In this document: positions 46,916-59,800 of the stretch, piece by piece
Position numbering within the stretch: the stretch's first letter is position 1
Layout: each line of letters begins with the position of its first letter
Assembly: GCA_012861695.1 (NCBI GenBank)
Contig: JAAOOA010000524.1
Coordinates: 1,116,001 to 1,180,000 of the forward strand
DNA from: Trematomus loennbergii
Lineage: Eukaryota > Chordata > Actinopteri > Perciformes > Nototheniidae
Length of the DNA stretch: 64,000 nt
Reading direction: 5' to 3'
The notes under the pieces: model-generated
Told to the model about the DNA's origin: nothing
Databases searched by the model: none
Seen by the model: the letters and a program-made list of their open reading frames with translations, nothing else
Program-made: the position numbers and the translations under genes

Positions 46916-47817
46916 GATGCCAAAAGATAAATACATTCAGTTCTACCGTGACAGAGTTTACAGCTGAATTGTGTGCTTTATTTTTACCCAATGCTGATGT
47001 AACACTAGAGTACCACTAAGTAGAGAGATAAACAGACCAAATGCACATACAAATTCAACATTACAAACCTTACTCTGTCTTCATGACTTAGTAAAAGCTG
47101 AAGAGAGCAGTCCACTCCTCCAAGGTGCAGCAGTTCCAAAAATCTACAGTATATACAGGACAGCTATCCAAAGTAATCAGTTCTCAACATGATAACAGAC
47201 TTACCAAGAACTGAAGTTCACAACAGATGTGTAACGTCAGCTTATGAACACAACAAAGATATGGGCATTTTGCTTACTTTAAGAAAGATGTGCAATTCTA
47301 GGTGGTTTACAAATAAAATGAAAGCTTTTTCTGGGCTTACTTTCTCCAGCCTCTTTTACAAAGTATTTGTGATACAAAAATGTTGCGGGGAGATTTTAAC
47401 CTGATTTTTCGTTCATCTATTGATATTCTCTGTGTTCATTTGGAATAAATAAATAAATAAATACATAGTTTGGTTGTGAGAATCTGTAAATATATATATA
47501 TGTATACTGTGTGTATATATATGTATAATCTGGAGCAGTTAAAACCTGCTGACTATAATCTCTTGAAGGTTGTTCGTTCCCATCAGGAATGTTTAACCCT
47601 TACACCTACAGTTTGTGATTGTGTGTGAATCTGAAAAACATGCTTTTATTAAAGGGAAACTGGTCCATTTATGACTGCGGATAGACGAAAAACACCATGA
47701 ACAGACTTAGGTGTATGAATTTCTCAAGTATGCTGATCGCGTTGTGCCTTCAGTTTGCAGTTAGAGTCAAGAACATGTTTCGGCGAATGAGTTTCTTTCT
47801 GTTTGCTGAATGAGGAG

Positions 47818-50800
47818 CTACAGGGTCTCCAACAGCCAATCAAAGAGGCTGGACAGAGCGCGCCCCTCCTCTTCCTTTTTCTCATGAAGCTTACAGAACT
47901 GGACCACGGCGCTGAAGAGGTCCGCAACCCTCCACGACTTCTGAGACATCAGGTGGACCACCCTCTGGAACTGAGAGAAGACACACATTATGAACACTAT
48001 AAATACACGGTCATCATCTTCAGAGTATATATTATATATAGTATGTTGTAAAAGAAAGTAATTGAAAAATACTGAAAACCTTCTCATAAAGCATGTCATA
48101 AAATGTAATGTTATAATATGTCAAACTATTATTAATACAATTCAAAAATGTAAAGAAAAACAAAAAAACGTTTTGATAAACTATACAATATGTTTTTTTC
48201 ACATTTTTCAACAAACTATACTATGACTCAACATATTATATATTATTAATTATTCTATTACTTTTTCAACATGTTTCATTTATTTTAATTTTTTTATTCT
48301 ATACTACCATATTCAAAATATTTGATATTTCTTTCATTACATTTTTGACATGACTTTTTTCTTGATATTTTCAAAATATTAAACTATGACTATTTTTCAT
48401 GACATATATCCGACATACTATACCATGAATTTATATGCTAATACCATTACCTTTTTCCCCAACATGTTAGACTTGACACTTAGCTTACCTTTGCAACCCT
48501 CTTCTCTTTGGACTTCCTGAAGTAGAGCGCAGGCAGGCCCAGCTCGGAGGCAGCGATCCACTGCAGAGCCACTCGGAGCTCCGAGTCCACGCTCTCTGGA
48601 TCCAGGTCGCAGTTCACCACCAGCAGCAACCTGTCGCCCAACGCCCTCGCTGAACTGCTCTCTGAAACATCCAAAAGTGACAGGAATGAACTTCTGTTTT
48701 GGTTTTGGTCTGTGCTTTTCTTTTGCAGAATAAAAGGACTACAACTGTATTTGTTTGTGCAACCCTGTGTTGTAGAAAGCAATACATAACGCTGTAGTAA
48801 GAGAGCATCCCAGCACCATAAATAATGCATGTCATTTTCTTCTATACCTGCTTGGACATTAATGCTAACATGCTAACCTTTGCATGCAATCAAACAGCAT
48901 GTTCAGCTTCATAACATAGAAATATCCAGGGCTCAGTTCTCCTTCCAGTTAATCTTGTTGGATTGTTAGACATAAAAAAGAGATGAACTCTATGTTGAGA
49001 CACTTCAGGAGCTATGGGCCCTTTTCAATGTTTAATGGACATCTTTAATTCAGAGAATCGCCTCTAATCAAGCCCAAACTGCACGGTTCCTCCAGTCACT
49101 CAACAGCTTCTGGTTAGCAGAGAGGCTAACGCTTAAAAAGGAGGTGAATAAATAGGAGGTTGATGCCATTGAGAGATCATTTTCGAAATATATACTTACC
49201 AAAGATGCTTTCCTTTGTTCCTGCCAGATGTGCTTTCACTGTCTCCCCACTATGAGGGAAAGATACCAATTAAAAGTTGCAGTAGCATACAGTTTAGGAA
49301 TAGTTCTTATGTCTCTACGGTCAACAAAGAAACTAGAACCATAGCTGGTTAGCTTAGCTTAGCATACAGACTGGAAACAAGGGGAAAGCTAGCCTGTCTC
49401 TGTCCAAAGGTAAAATAATCTGCCTAGCAGCACCTCTAAAGATCATATATTGTTAGTTCAATCCATACTGATATTTGTATTGATCTTGTCTTATTTTATA
49501 AAATTGTGAATTTTAACAATATTTAGGGCAAGGCTCCAAAAAAAACAAGTGCGTTTTCTGCCTCTTCCATAACTGTTTATCATTTGTTATCTGTTATACA
49601 GTATTTGTCTATTTTTAAATTGTGCAAAACAATATAATAATTATTAATAAATACATTCCAAAAAGGAAATGTAAAAACTGTGAACTGTGGTTTTAACCCT
49701 TTAACAGCCAGCACCACCATTTGGTAGAGCACATTTTGTGTCTTGATATGTTCTTGAAAAAAAAGTGTAACTCCATCTGATTCAGCCAGCTCTACCGTTT
49801 GGTTGACATGTTATGCACAAAACAACCTCTAGATGTCACTGTGCTTCGAACAAAAGCCCTTCAGCTAGCTTCCACTGAGAAAGTTGGCATGCGAAAAATC
49901 ACTACTGAAGAAATCACTCTTTTTGGTCAACCTTTGTAAGGTAACCATATCCTTTTTGACATATTTTAGTGTCAGAGCACTTACTGAACATAATTAGATA
50001 ACTTGATGCACAAAACAAGTTTTAACAAGGGTGTAATAATTTTTTGAAAATATGCTCAACCAATCGGTCGAATTGGCCTTTTATGGTAAACTAGCAATAT
50101 GACTTTTTCAGAGTTTCAGAGATGTTTTCCAATAAAATATGGTAAATAAATGGCTAGATTCATGGTAATAACTAAATCTAGTACTGCCTTATGAGTCTCA
50201 GAGTGAAAGAGTGATAATAATGTATATAGCACCTTTCATGCATGGCATACAGCCCAAAGTTGCACACAGATGAGCAAGTTAGGCCAACACAGGATATAGA
50301 CATTTGCTGTTAGGCCAGTGGTTTCTTGTTAGGCCAATTCAGCATATACAGTAAGATGAGCAAGTCTTTCTTTATTATGAAAAACTTAACATTACTTTTT
50401 TCAAAACAAATTATTTTACAATTATAATTCATAATCTTTTATGAATTATCTGGTTGTATATATTGCTCATTTTCCATAAAAGAAAACAAGTATTTCAGTT
50501 TGTGTTTTATTTGAGTTTGATGCATACACATACTGTACTGTATATGATGATTGTTGAAAATGCACTTTTACCATAAAAGGCCAGCTCGACCAGTTGGTAG
50601 AGGCTCATAAAAACAAAACTGTGTGGTCAGTCAAAAAAATAAAAATTGTTTGTGGTTATTTGATAAAAAAATGGAAACAATATTTTTTCCATAGCTTTTT
50701 TCTTGGTCTGGTAGTTAAAGGGTTAAAGGCAGTTATATTCCACCAAATTCACAACAAAAGAGCAAATAAGCAAGTCTCCTAAAATGTGAATTGCTATTTA

Positions 50801-53800
50801 CTTTGACCTTAATGTAGGGAAAGTATATTTCGACGTTAATGTAAATGTTGAAATTGATATATAGATGGAGGAAATATAGCAGAATGAAGAAACTCTATGC
50901 ATGAGTGATAGTCCAGCGGCCTGTCACAGTCACATGACACCTGTCTGCTTTGCTCCAGGTTAGAAAATGAGAAAAAGCAATATACTTTCCACATATTTCC
51001 TGTCTTATTAGAAAGAAAATGTCATTATGGGTATCAGAGAACATGTTAATGAACATATTTCTCCTTTCAACATGTGGCAGTTACCTGATCACTGTGCTCT
51101 GTGTGGGCCCGTCGGAGAAAGCGTCCAGGTCTGCGAGGCCCAGGCTGGACGCACTGCTGGTCCCGTTCCTGTTCACCAATCAAAAAAATATAACAGAGAG
51201 TGTGTTTAGCATGTAAAGCATCCGACGTGATCACTGGCTTGTGAAGAGAACAAAAACCAGGGGCAGCGATGCAGGTCATGTTAGTTATTAGCTGGTGATT
51301 TACATTGACAACGAAAAAGCTGCAGAGGGATTGGACGCTCGAGGTGGGAGAGCTGTGGGATTTTAGTCCAACAGCAAGCCTGTCTGAATATGAACATGAG
51401 GAGATTGGGGGGTGGTAGTTTAGGCCTTAGGTCACAACATGGATCTGGGGATGAGGTGATTTAAAGTAAGCAGGTACATGGCGAGGTTGCAGCGAGGGTA
51501 ATGGTGGTGCAGACAACTATAGCAGTTAATAAAAGCAAAAAGCAAGAAAGTTAAATCATAGCTTCACGTCTTTAGATATAAATAGATTTTAACATGCAGT
51601 AAACGATGCTTACTATATATTTGGGTTGTTTAAAGGGCACTTTTAGTTGCAGCCAGTATATTATCGCTTTTATGAATTGTCTTCTTTTTGGTTTGTCTTT
51701 GATTATGTGTTGTTTTGTTTGATTATTATGTGTTGAATGCCTATGTGAAGCACTTTGAATTGCCTCTGTGTCTTAACATGTGCTGTACAAATAAACTAAC
51801 CTTGAACCTGCATATACATTTGGAGTGCATGCCATCTCACAAACAGAAAGCATGATCCGGCTAAAGATTCAGATTGGGCTGCCCTTCCTATCTGAAATGC
51901 AAGCTCAATAAAAAAAAAAAGACCTAGCTTATGTCAACAAGCAAGCGCAGAGCAGTGACTGAAAGTAGAACATGTCGGTGTGGCTAACACGAATGAGAAT
52001 TTGATGAAGCAGAAGATGGTGTAGCAAATGTTCTGAACTAGAGGTGTTGGATGTGAGAGGTCACAGCCCTGCACCGCTGCAGGAGGTTGTGTGTGGGGTG
52101 GAGGCAGGGTCTAGCCCCGAACAGTATGCCAACTATGGAGAGGGCTTCGTGGAGAGAGCTCTCTGCCATACACCGCCTCAGCAGGCGTGGATATTGCAGC
52201 AGCGGGGGGGGGGGGGGTGTAGATTGGCGCAGGAGAGCACAGGTGTCAGTTAGCGATGGGCCGATGAGAGTGGGGTGAGGGTGGGAGCAGCAGCGTATAC
52301 AGGAGCAACGGTTACTGACCCCTCGCTCAGCTGGATAAAACTACTGGTCTCCTCTTGGGGGTCATCCTCGGGGGTCATATGGGACCAGCTCCCCGTGCTC
52401 TCTTCACTGCTAGCACTCATTGAACGCTTGTCGCTCTTCACTACTGCAGCCCCCGCCACAGCTGGCCTGTCCCTCTCACTGCTGGGGAGAGCACACCGCA
52501 AGATGGTGGGATTGACTATCCAATAGTTCTGCACAGTTTCTGTTGCAATGTGTGGTTACTTTGCCCAGTGTTGCTGCCGCTGTTTAAACACTGAGTTCTC
52601 TCAAAATGCATTTTAAGGCATCAATTTGTCTCTACAAAATAAACATAAAATACATCTTAGTAATCTTACTTCAAGCTCCGAAGGCTTGTCATTTGTATAC
52701 CTAAGGCTAATTCATTTCAATATCTTCAATCCATCAACAAACTGCATTCCCAAGCGGCACTAGATTTCCCTCCAGAAGCGGATTAAATTAGCTCATAATC
52801 AGCAGGTTTAGGGCTGCCATCCTTGACAATTCCTGGAGGAAATCAGGCTTTATTGGCTAGGCTGAGTAATTGAGGTCCACTTTTACACAAGGGACAACAG
52901 ATGCACTCCACTTGTTCCTGGATTACATCTATTGTTAAGTTAAAAGGAGCGTGATTCTCCTGAGGCCCTTGAGCCTTCCAGCTGTTTTCCTCTCATTCAA
53001 TATTCAACAAGTCTTAGTTTTGATTATCTAAGCTCTTCTCTCAATTAAAGTGGATAAGAAAAACCTTTTTTCTTCTATCTACCCAAATTAGCCGCTCTTT
53101 CCACCTATACATTTCTAGCAGGTTCATTTGACTCCAGACTGAGATGCATTATTAACTTCTTCAGTCTTCATTACCCTCAGAATCACCTCCAAAATGTCAG
53201 CAAACACTCTCCCGCCTCCTCTGAAAGGCCACTGAGACACCTGAGTTTTTAGAATTAGAGTGAATTTGCAATGCCACTGGCCATGTCAAATATGTTATTA
53301 ATCAACATAGCCTTTTTACAAATGAACCGACTTCATATCAACACCATTTTCCAGCTACCTTGCTGCCAAAAAAACGTCTTTCAAGCAAGCTATAATCTAA
53401 TGTCACACCCAAATGCTTTGCTATTTTAGTTGTGTCAATGTAATCCAAATATCTACTGAGTGGTTTTAGTGAGTTAGTCAAGTGTTAGAGCAGCTAGAAC
53501 CGATCAAGGTGAGTCGATCAGCCCAACGGTGGATACAAGATGAAGCCACTAAAAGCTTTCTGCAAACACAGTACATCACCCTGACAGTGGGAGACAAGGC
53601 CCAGCCAAAGGTTTGTCAAAGCTCACACACTACTCTATAAATCACTTTTTACAGCAAATAGATGTCTGTGTACTCGAACTCTTAAAATAGCCGTGACAGT
53701 TGTAGGATTGCATTTGCTAATTGCTCATTTTCTTGGGCAATCTTTACCGTTTACTTTCTTACTTATCATTACTCCTTAAGATAATTTTTCCACATCAACA

Positions 53801-56800
53801 TGTAGGAATTTTCTGTTGCTGGGCTAAAAAAACCGATCTGCTTCAAGGGGATTGTCATAAAAAAAAGTTAGCAGTGGCCTACCTGCTGCTGTTGGCTGGA
53901 GCTCTCTCTGTACGTTTGGTGACCGATGCTTCTGGAACCGTATGCTGAGGTCCTCTTCCAGTCCTTTCTGGGTTTGAAAGAGTCCCTTCATCCCTCTGAT
54001 CTCCCTCGATGTGGATCAGAGGAACATCTCGGGGGCCCCTCATACGGGCTGCACTGCTGTCACCGGACCCTACTCCGGTACCTCTGCTCCTGGCTGGACC
54101 TACTCCGACTGAAACTCAGATGAGATTGTTTGAACCCCCTCCTTCTTTCTCCAACAGGCATGTGCGGCTGTGAGATAGACCCAGATGAACCCCCAGCTGC
54201 ATCTTGTTGGCCCCCCATGGCAGACTTGCCAATATCTACAATGTCAGCTGCCATGCGATTGGCGAACTGCTGCACATGGGGCTGAGAGTCCGCTGCTGCC
54301 CCAGATCAATACTGTCCTCGGGATCAGCAATGATCTTGTTCTTTCTCATCAAGGACTCGATGGAGCTCGACCACGTCTCATGAATCAGCATGTCAGTGAT
54401 CTGGTCCGTCCCTCCCCTCTGATAGAGGCAGGAGTCGGACTTACACAGTCCTGTGGCTGACAATGAGATGGTGGGGAAGATATTCAGCGTGTCTCCATGC
54501 ACGTTGCGGGCGAATCCGTCAAAAGAGTTCGCCTTAATGGGCGAGTTGACGGTCAGTCGCGAGTCCGAGGAGCGCCGATCTGGGACGGAGGACTGTCGTA
54601 TGCAGAAAGGAGTTCTAGAAGAAGGGGGGAACAGGCTGTTGCTCCACTCCTTGGTCTTGGCGATGCCATACTCTCTGTTTTCCTTGTCCATGTCCCGAAG
54701 CATAAACCTGTAGAACTCCTCTGTGATGCTCTCTGTGCTGGACTGTTTGGACAGGCAGGATGTGGCCCTGACATTAAGGTGTCCGTTTTTCTTCGAGGCG
54801 GCCTGTTGAACAGCTGCCGTCAGAATGCTGGTGGCATTTTTCCCTGCGTAGTAGTCCAGCAGAAGGTCAAAGCCTCTGCCCTCAGTCTCCATCTGGTTGA
54901 CCATGAACCGTGAGAACTCATCCGTGATGCTCTCACAGCTGGACTGCTTAGAGATCGAGCTGCCGCGGCTCAAGTTCTGACCTAAGCGATTGCCGAGGCC
55001 CAGGGTGTTGGATGTGCCTGAGCGGTCTGAGTCTTCTTCTGGAATACTCTCATAACTTGAAGCCTTCCCACGGCTCCACCTCTCACACTGCAACCTGCTG
55101 CGTGGCAGGCCCGTTTTGGAGGTATCAATCACATTGAGCTCAGGGCAGTTCATGATCCTGGCCGTGACCTCGGAAGCAAAGAGGGCAAAAGGGTCCTGTG
55201 GTTCATCCAGGTTCACTGATTCATCCACCACCCGGTTCACCAGGCGCTCCATCAGCTCTGGTTGCTCCTCTGTTTTCCTCTTGATCTCACTGAGGCGTGG
55301 AGCCCGGTGTTTCTTGGAGGCAGCGTTGCTGTTCTGTGCCTCTTTCCTCCTGAGCACTGTGCGGCAAGCAGGGATAAAGTACGCATCTGGCCCATCGGGA
55401 CACGACCCTTTGAGGGCACAGAACCACGGTTGTTTCCCAGTGTTGTTTTCCAGGCAGATGGCTGCCAGTTCTGTGGCCATTGACACCACTGTGGCAGACA
55501 AATCATCTGCATAGCAATTAATGGGTCCTAGTCTCTGAATCCATTCTCCAAGATAGCAGAGAACTGCAGGAGTTGAGGGAGGACTGGGGTGTGAGGGAGG
55601 ACTGAGGGGTGAGAGAGGACTGCTGCTGTCGTTGCTTGTCACTAGACGTCCTCTCCTCTCTGTGCTGTGAACCTGGATTTCACTAAAAGGTTCTCTGATA
55701 GGACCACTGCCCTGCTGGGGGTCAGACAAAGATCTAGACTGACTATGTCTGCATGAGGACTGATGCTGGTCTTTGCTGTGAGCTGTGGGGGAAGATGACA
55801 TTTGATCATTTTCTTCAAGTAGATACTTCTCCTTCAGCCCAGGAAACATGGGAAGCTTATCTGTGCAGTGTGGTGCGCTGCAGTGGCTCTCACTATTAGT
55901 GGACTGGCTATGGCCAACTAAGCACTGTAATTGACTTAATGGATCCTTACTCTCCTTAATGTTAGGAGGCTCCCTAGCACACGTATCACCCTCTTGTGTG
56001 TCAAATGGCCCTTGGTCAAATCTAGAGACGTGACTGATTTTCTTCTGTGTCAAACAAAGGATATCGAACAGCAGGTTGTTAACGCTGTCCTGTAGGAAAA
56101 CCTGAAGGCCTGGTGCATCTTTTCCGGTACCCTCCAGTTCTTTTTTATTTTTTGCTTTCTCAAAAGCATGCTTGAACAAGCTGTCTGCCACTTCATTTAT
56201 TAAGTCATCCACCTCTCTTTCATCCATGTAGGATTGTTTTGGACACGTAATGCCATCTACTATCTTGTTATGCGTGGCCTCCAGCAGATGGGCGACACTC
56301 TTGTAGCCTTGCGGTTGAGTCAGTACCTCAGCTGCTTCCCTGTGTAGGACCTCAGCAATGTTTGCCCGAAACGCCTCCACGCTGGTGCCCTCTGCCACAC
56401 TGCAGTGCAGCGTGACGGCCGCAGAGGCTTCGGCCGCAGACATCAAACCACGAGACGCTGTGTAGACTTCGGCAGACTCTGCGTCAGAATCGCCGCACTC
56501 CGCTGACTCCTCTGTTAGCTCCACAGCTGCTACAGCACCAGCTACCTGAGCCATGCCACACATGGCTGAGGAGAAGGAGTAGTCAGATCCCTCCTCTGGT
56601 TCATTCAGATCCTCCTCTGGGTCTTCCTCCTCAGCCGATTCCATGGCCAGCTGTTCGGTCAGCTGCGGGTTGGTAATGGTGCCAATGACACTGGCAGCAC
56701 AGGCCAAAGCCATCTCCACATGTTTGGATGGATGGCCTCCATTGTGGTGGGGGATGTGAGCCTGTTTCCTTTCTCTGGCAACTCACTGGCGTTGGCGGGG

Positions 56801-59800
56801 ATATCCTGGTGAGGCACATGAGACACATGGGTCTCAGCCCACTCGGCAGCCCCTTCAGAACTGTCCGGGCTTTGAACTATAACAATCTTGGGGAGTTCAA
56901 AGGAGCAGGTGCGCTGTTGGGAAGGCCCTTTGGTCTTTGAGGGACCAGTGGCGTTGGGAGGACGACTAGAGAGGGACACGCAGACGGCCGCCTCTGAGAC
57001 AAAGGAGGTTTCATCCTGAGAGAGGCGTATGAAGGCGTCTTGCAGTACCGACTCAGCCAGATTGGTGGCGTAGTGACCAGCTGATTCCTTAGTGTGGAAG
57101 CTGGCTCGCCGATGCTGCCCTCCCCTTTTCCCCTCTGCTTCCTCCCTGTTCTGATGGTGGGCCAGCTGGGCTCTCTGACATGACAGCCTAACACAGTGTT
57201 TGTGTGAAGACTCAGCCGAGCTCTCTGCCAGGTCACCACTCTCTGCTTCTGTGAGGAGACGGAGAAAAACAGAGGAGGACAGGGAATGAAACATGTCCTC
57301 AGTGATTAAGGAGCAGCTCCATCAGTTTGCAAAGTGTCACAGCACTAAACCTTGTTTTACCTTTCCCTGAATATTGGAGTTGGGTTTTGTCTTTCATTTC
57401 CTTTTATTTAATTCACCAACAACATAACAACATTTAAATACATAACTTTCTCTCATATCATACATTCTTAGTCAATAGGGACATCTGCCAGTGCTTTCTA
57501 TACAACTGCAATTTTAAAAGTCTAAAATAATGTTTAGAATATACACACTTATTAGTGTGTAATAGTTTTAGCTATATATGTGCAACATTGTCAGAGTTGT
57601 TGACATATTTGTATTATCTATCTAAGAAAGGTAGCGTAGGAGAACAGCCATTACTTCAACGGTTGCTAAAAATGAGTTATGAGATATTTAACCACTCTTC
57701 ACATAGATGTAGATAATGATGTTTGCACTCTAAGTAAAAAAAAATGTACCTTACTGTCAGGATAAACTTATCCATCTATTTTTCTCCGAATTCAGATGTT
57801 TTCTCAGAAATCCTACTTACATCTCAGAATTCGTAGAAAAGTCAAATGTAGCTCTATTTCTCTTCCTTAGTTCTCACAAAAACAGCAAAGAAATACAATG
57901 TAACCCAGTACCAATTACGGTTAATGCGATTGTGAGTGTGATGGAAGTGAGATTGCGATCAACAGAATATATCACTCCCCGGCTCACCCCTCTCTCTGTC
58001 CATGCAAAAACCCAAGTGAGTAGGTGAGAGCAGTCAGGTATAACAACTATGAACTCTTCCCCGAGCTTCAGTGAACACGCCCACCACCAATACTAAGTAA
58101 TACAAAAACAAACACACAGAGACCTTACATGTGGCTCCTACACGGCTGAAAACAAAAACTCTATGGTGGAGGGAAGGAGGCTCACCGTTTCTGACGCCAT
58201 CATCCTCGCTGTCGTCTCGAGGTGTTCGGAGGCCGTCAGGAAGTCCTCCTCGATGGAGGAGATGGAGCGGTTGGTGTCGTCGTCGAGCCGCTGCCCGGCT
58301 GCTCGGCCCTGCTGCAGCTGGCGCTCCTTCCCCACTGCAGACCGATCAGGAACTTGTTGATCTCGTAGATGATGTTCTTCTGTTGGGTGGAGCGTCTCTG
58401 TCCTGAACACTGAACCAGACACACACCGGTACCTCTGTGCTGCTGCTGCTGGCCGGCCTGAGGGGAACATGAATCAGAATCAGAATCAGAAACAGGTTTA
58501 TTACCAGGTAGGTTGACACGTACAAGGAATTGACTTGATGTCGTGGTGCATACATAAAAGATAGAGAACTAGAAAAATATTTAAAATAATACAAAAATAT
58601 AGTAAAAATAACAGTATTTACATGGAAATGGAATGGAATAAAAGGAATAAATATGGAATAAATATCGGCAGTAATAATAAAAACAGATATTGTTGTACAT
58701 TGTGTGCATTAATGTAATGCATAGAATACATCTGATGCTTGATCATGTAGAATAGAGCCATTATATCCAACAGATACATTTTGAGTTACAGTATATTTTT
58801 AGAACTGTTAAGATACTAATGCAATCTAGTATTTACAGCAGGGGTGTCAAACTCAAGGCCCGGGGGCCAAATCCGGCCCGAGACTTCATTTTATGTGGCC
58901 CCACAAGAGCTTGCAAAGAATATAATATTTTATTATACGGTTACATGCTACTTTACAGAAGCACGTTGCCCATAAACTACATGTCCCACAATGCATCTCA
59001 AATTTGACTTTTTTTCAGAATTTGATTTTTTTTTTTAAATGTTACTTTTATTTCAAAATTGACATTCTCACTGAAGAGACTTGCAATTATTTTCCCTAGA
59101 CTTCTGCTTTCAGACGTAGTTAATTATGAAGTTATTACCCTATCTGATAATAATCCAATGCAGAGGCAATAATGTAATATAACACATTATTTTATATATA
59201 TTAAATATTGATATATGTATTTTTTATATAGTCTTAAAGTTACAACCGGCCCTTTGAGTGCAACCTTCATGCTGATGTGGCCCGTGATGAAATTGAGTTT
59301 GACACCCCTGATTTACAGTATGTTATAATGTGTTGATAATGGGCAACTTTTTGTCAATGAATGGTATCGGGACGCATCATTTGGGTTATTATTTGACTCC
59401 TACATTTTGGACTTTATTTTGACATCATATTTTTGACACCTTACTTTTGACATTTGAATACCGGTTCACAAGCTGATATTTGGATTTTGGAATGATTTAG
59501 TTTCTTGTTTTCAAGTGGAACCAAACAGCATCTACGTGTGTGCTTTTGGAAAATGTTTGCCGGACACTCTCACCTTACCTCATATGGCTTCAAAATGTTT
59601 AAAAATGATCAAAATGTAATTAAATGAAACCCCAGGAATAGCCACATTCATGTTAATACATGCGCAGAGAGATACAAACCAATTATGAAAGCACACATTA
59701 GACAACACATACAGTCACACAATATGAGATATAGTATAATAAACATCTTAGACCTGCTTACTCAGTGAGTTCATGAAGCTTTAATGTCTGTTTTTATTCA

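Larger units (their letters stand above)
45119..47817. other. Convergent intergenic region DAW1 / SPHKAP
   Basis: Contains the DAW1 3' end, a fish repeat duplicated in tandem (45600-45960), a hAT element (45997-46576) and, on the minus strand, the probable SPHKAP 3' UTR (about 46905-47817). I see no coding exon here. Confidence 0.6.

Noticed and set aside
52250..52534. 94-codon ORF as a separate gene
   Set aside because: It is the SPHKAP exon 52316-52478 with intron sequence on both sides.
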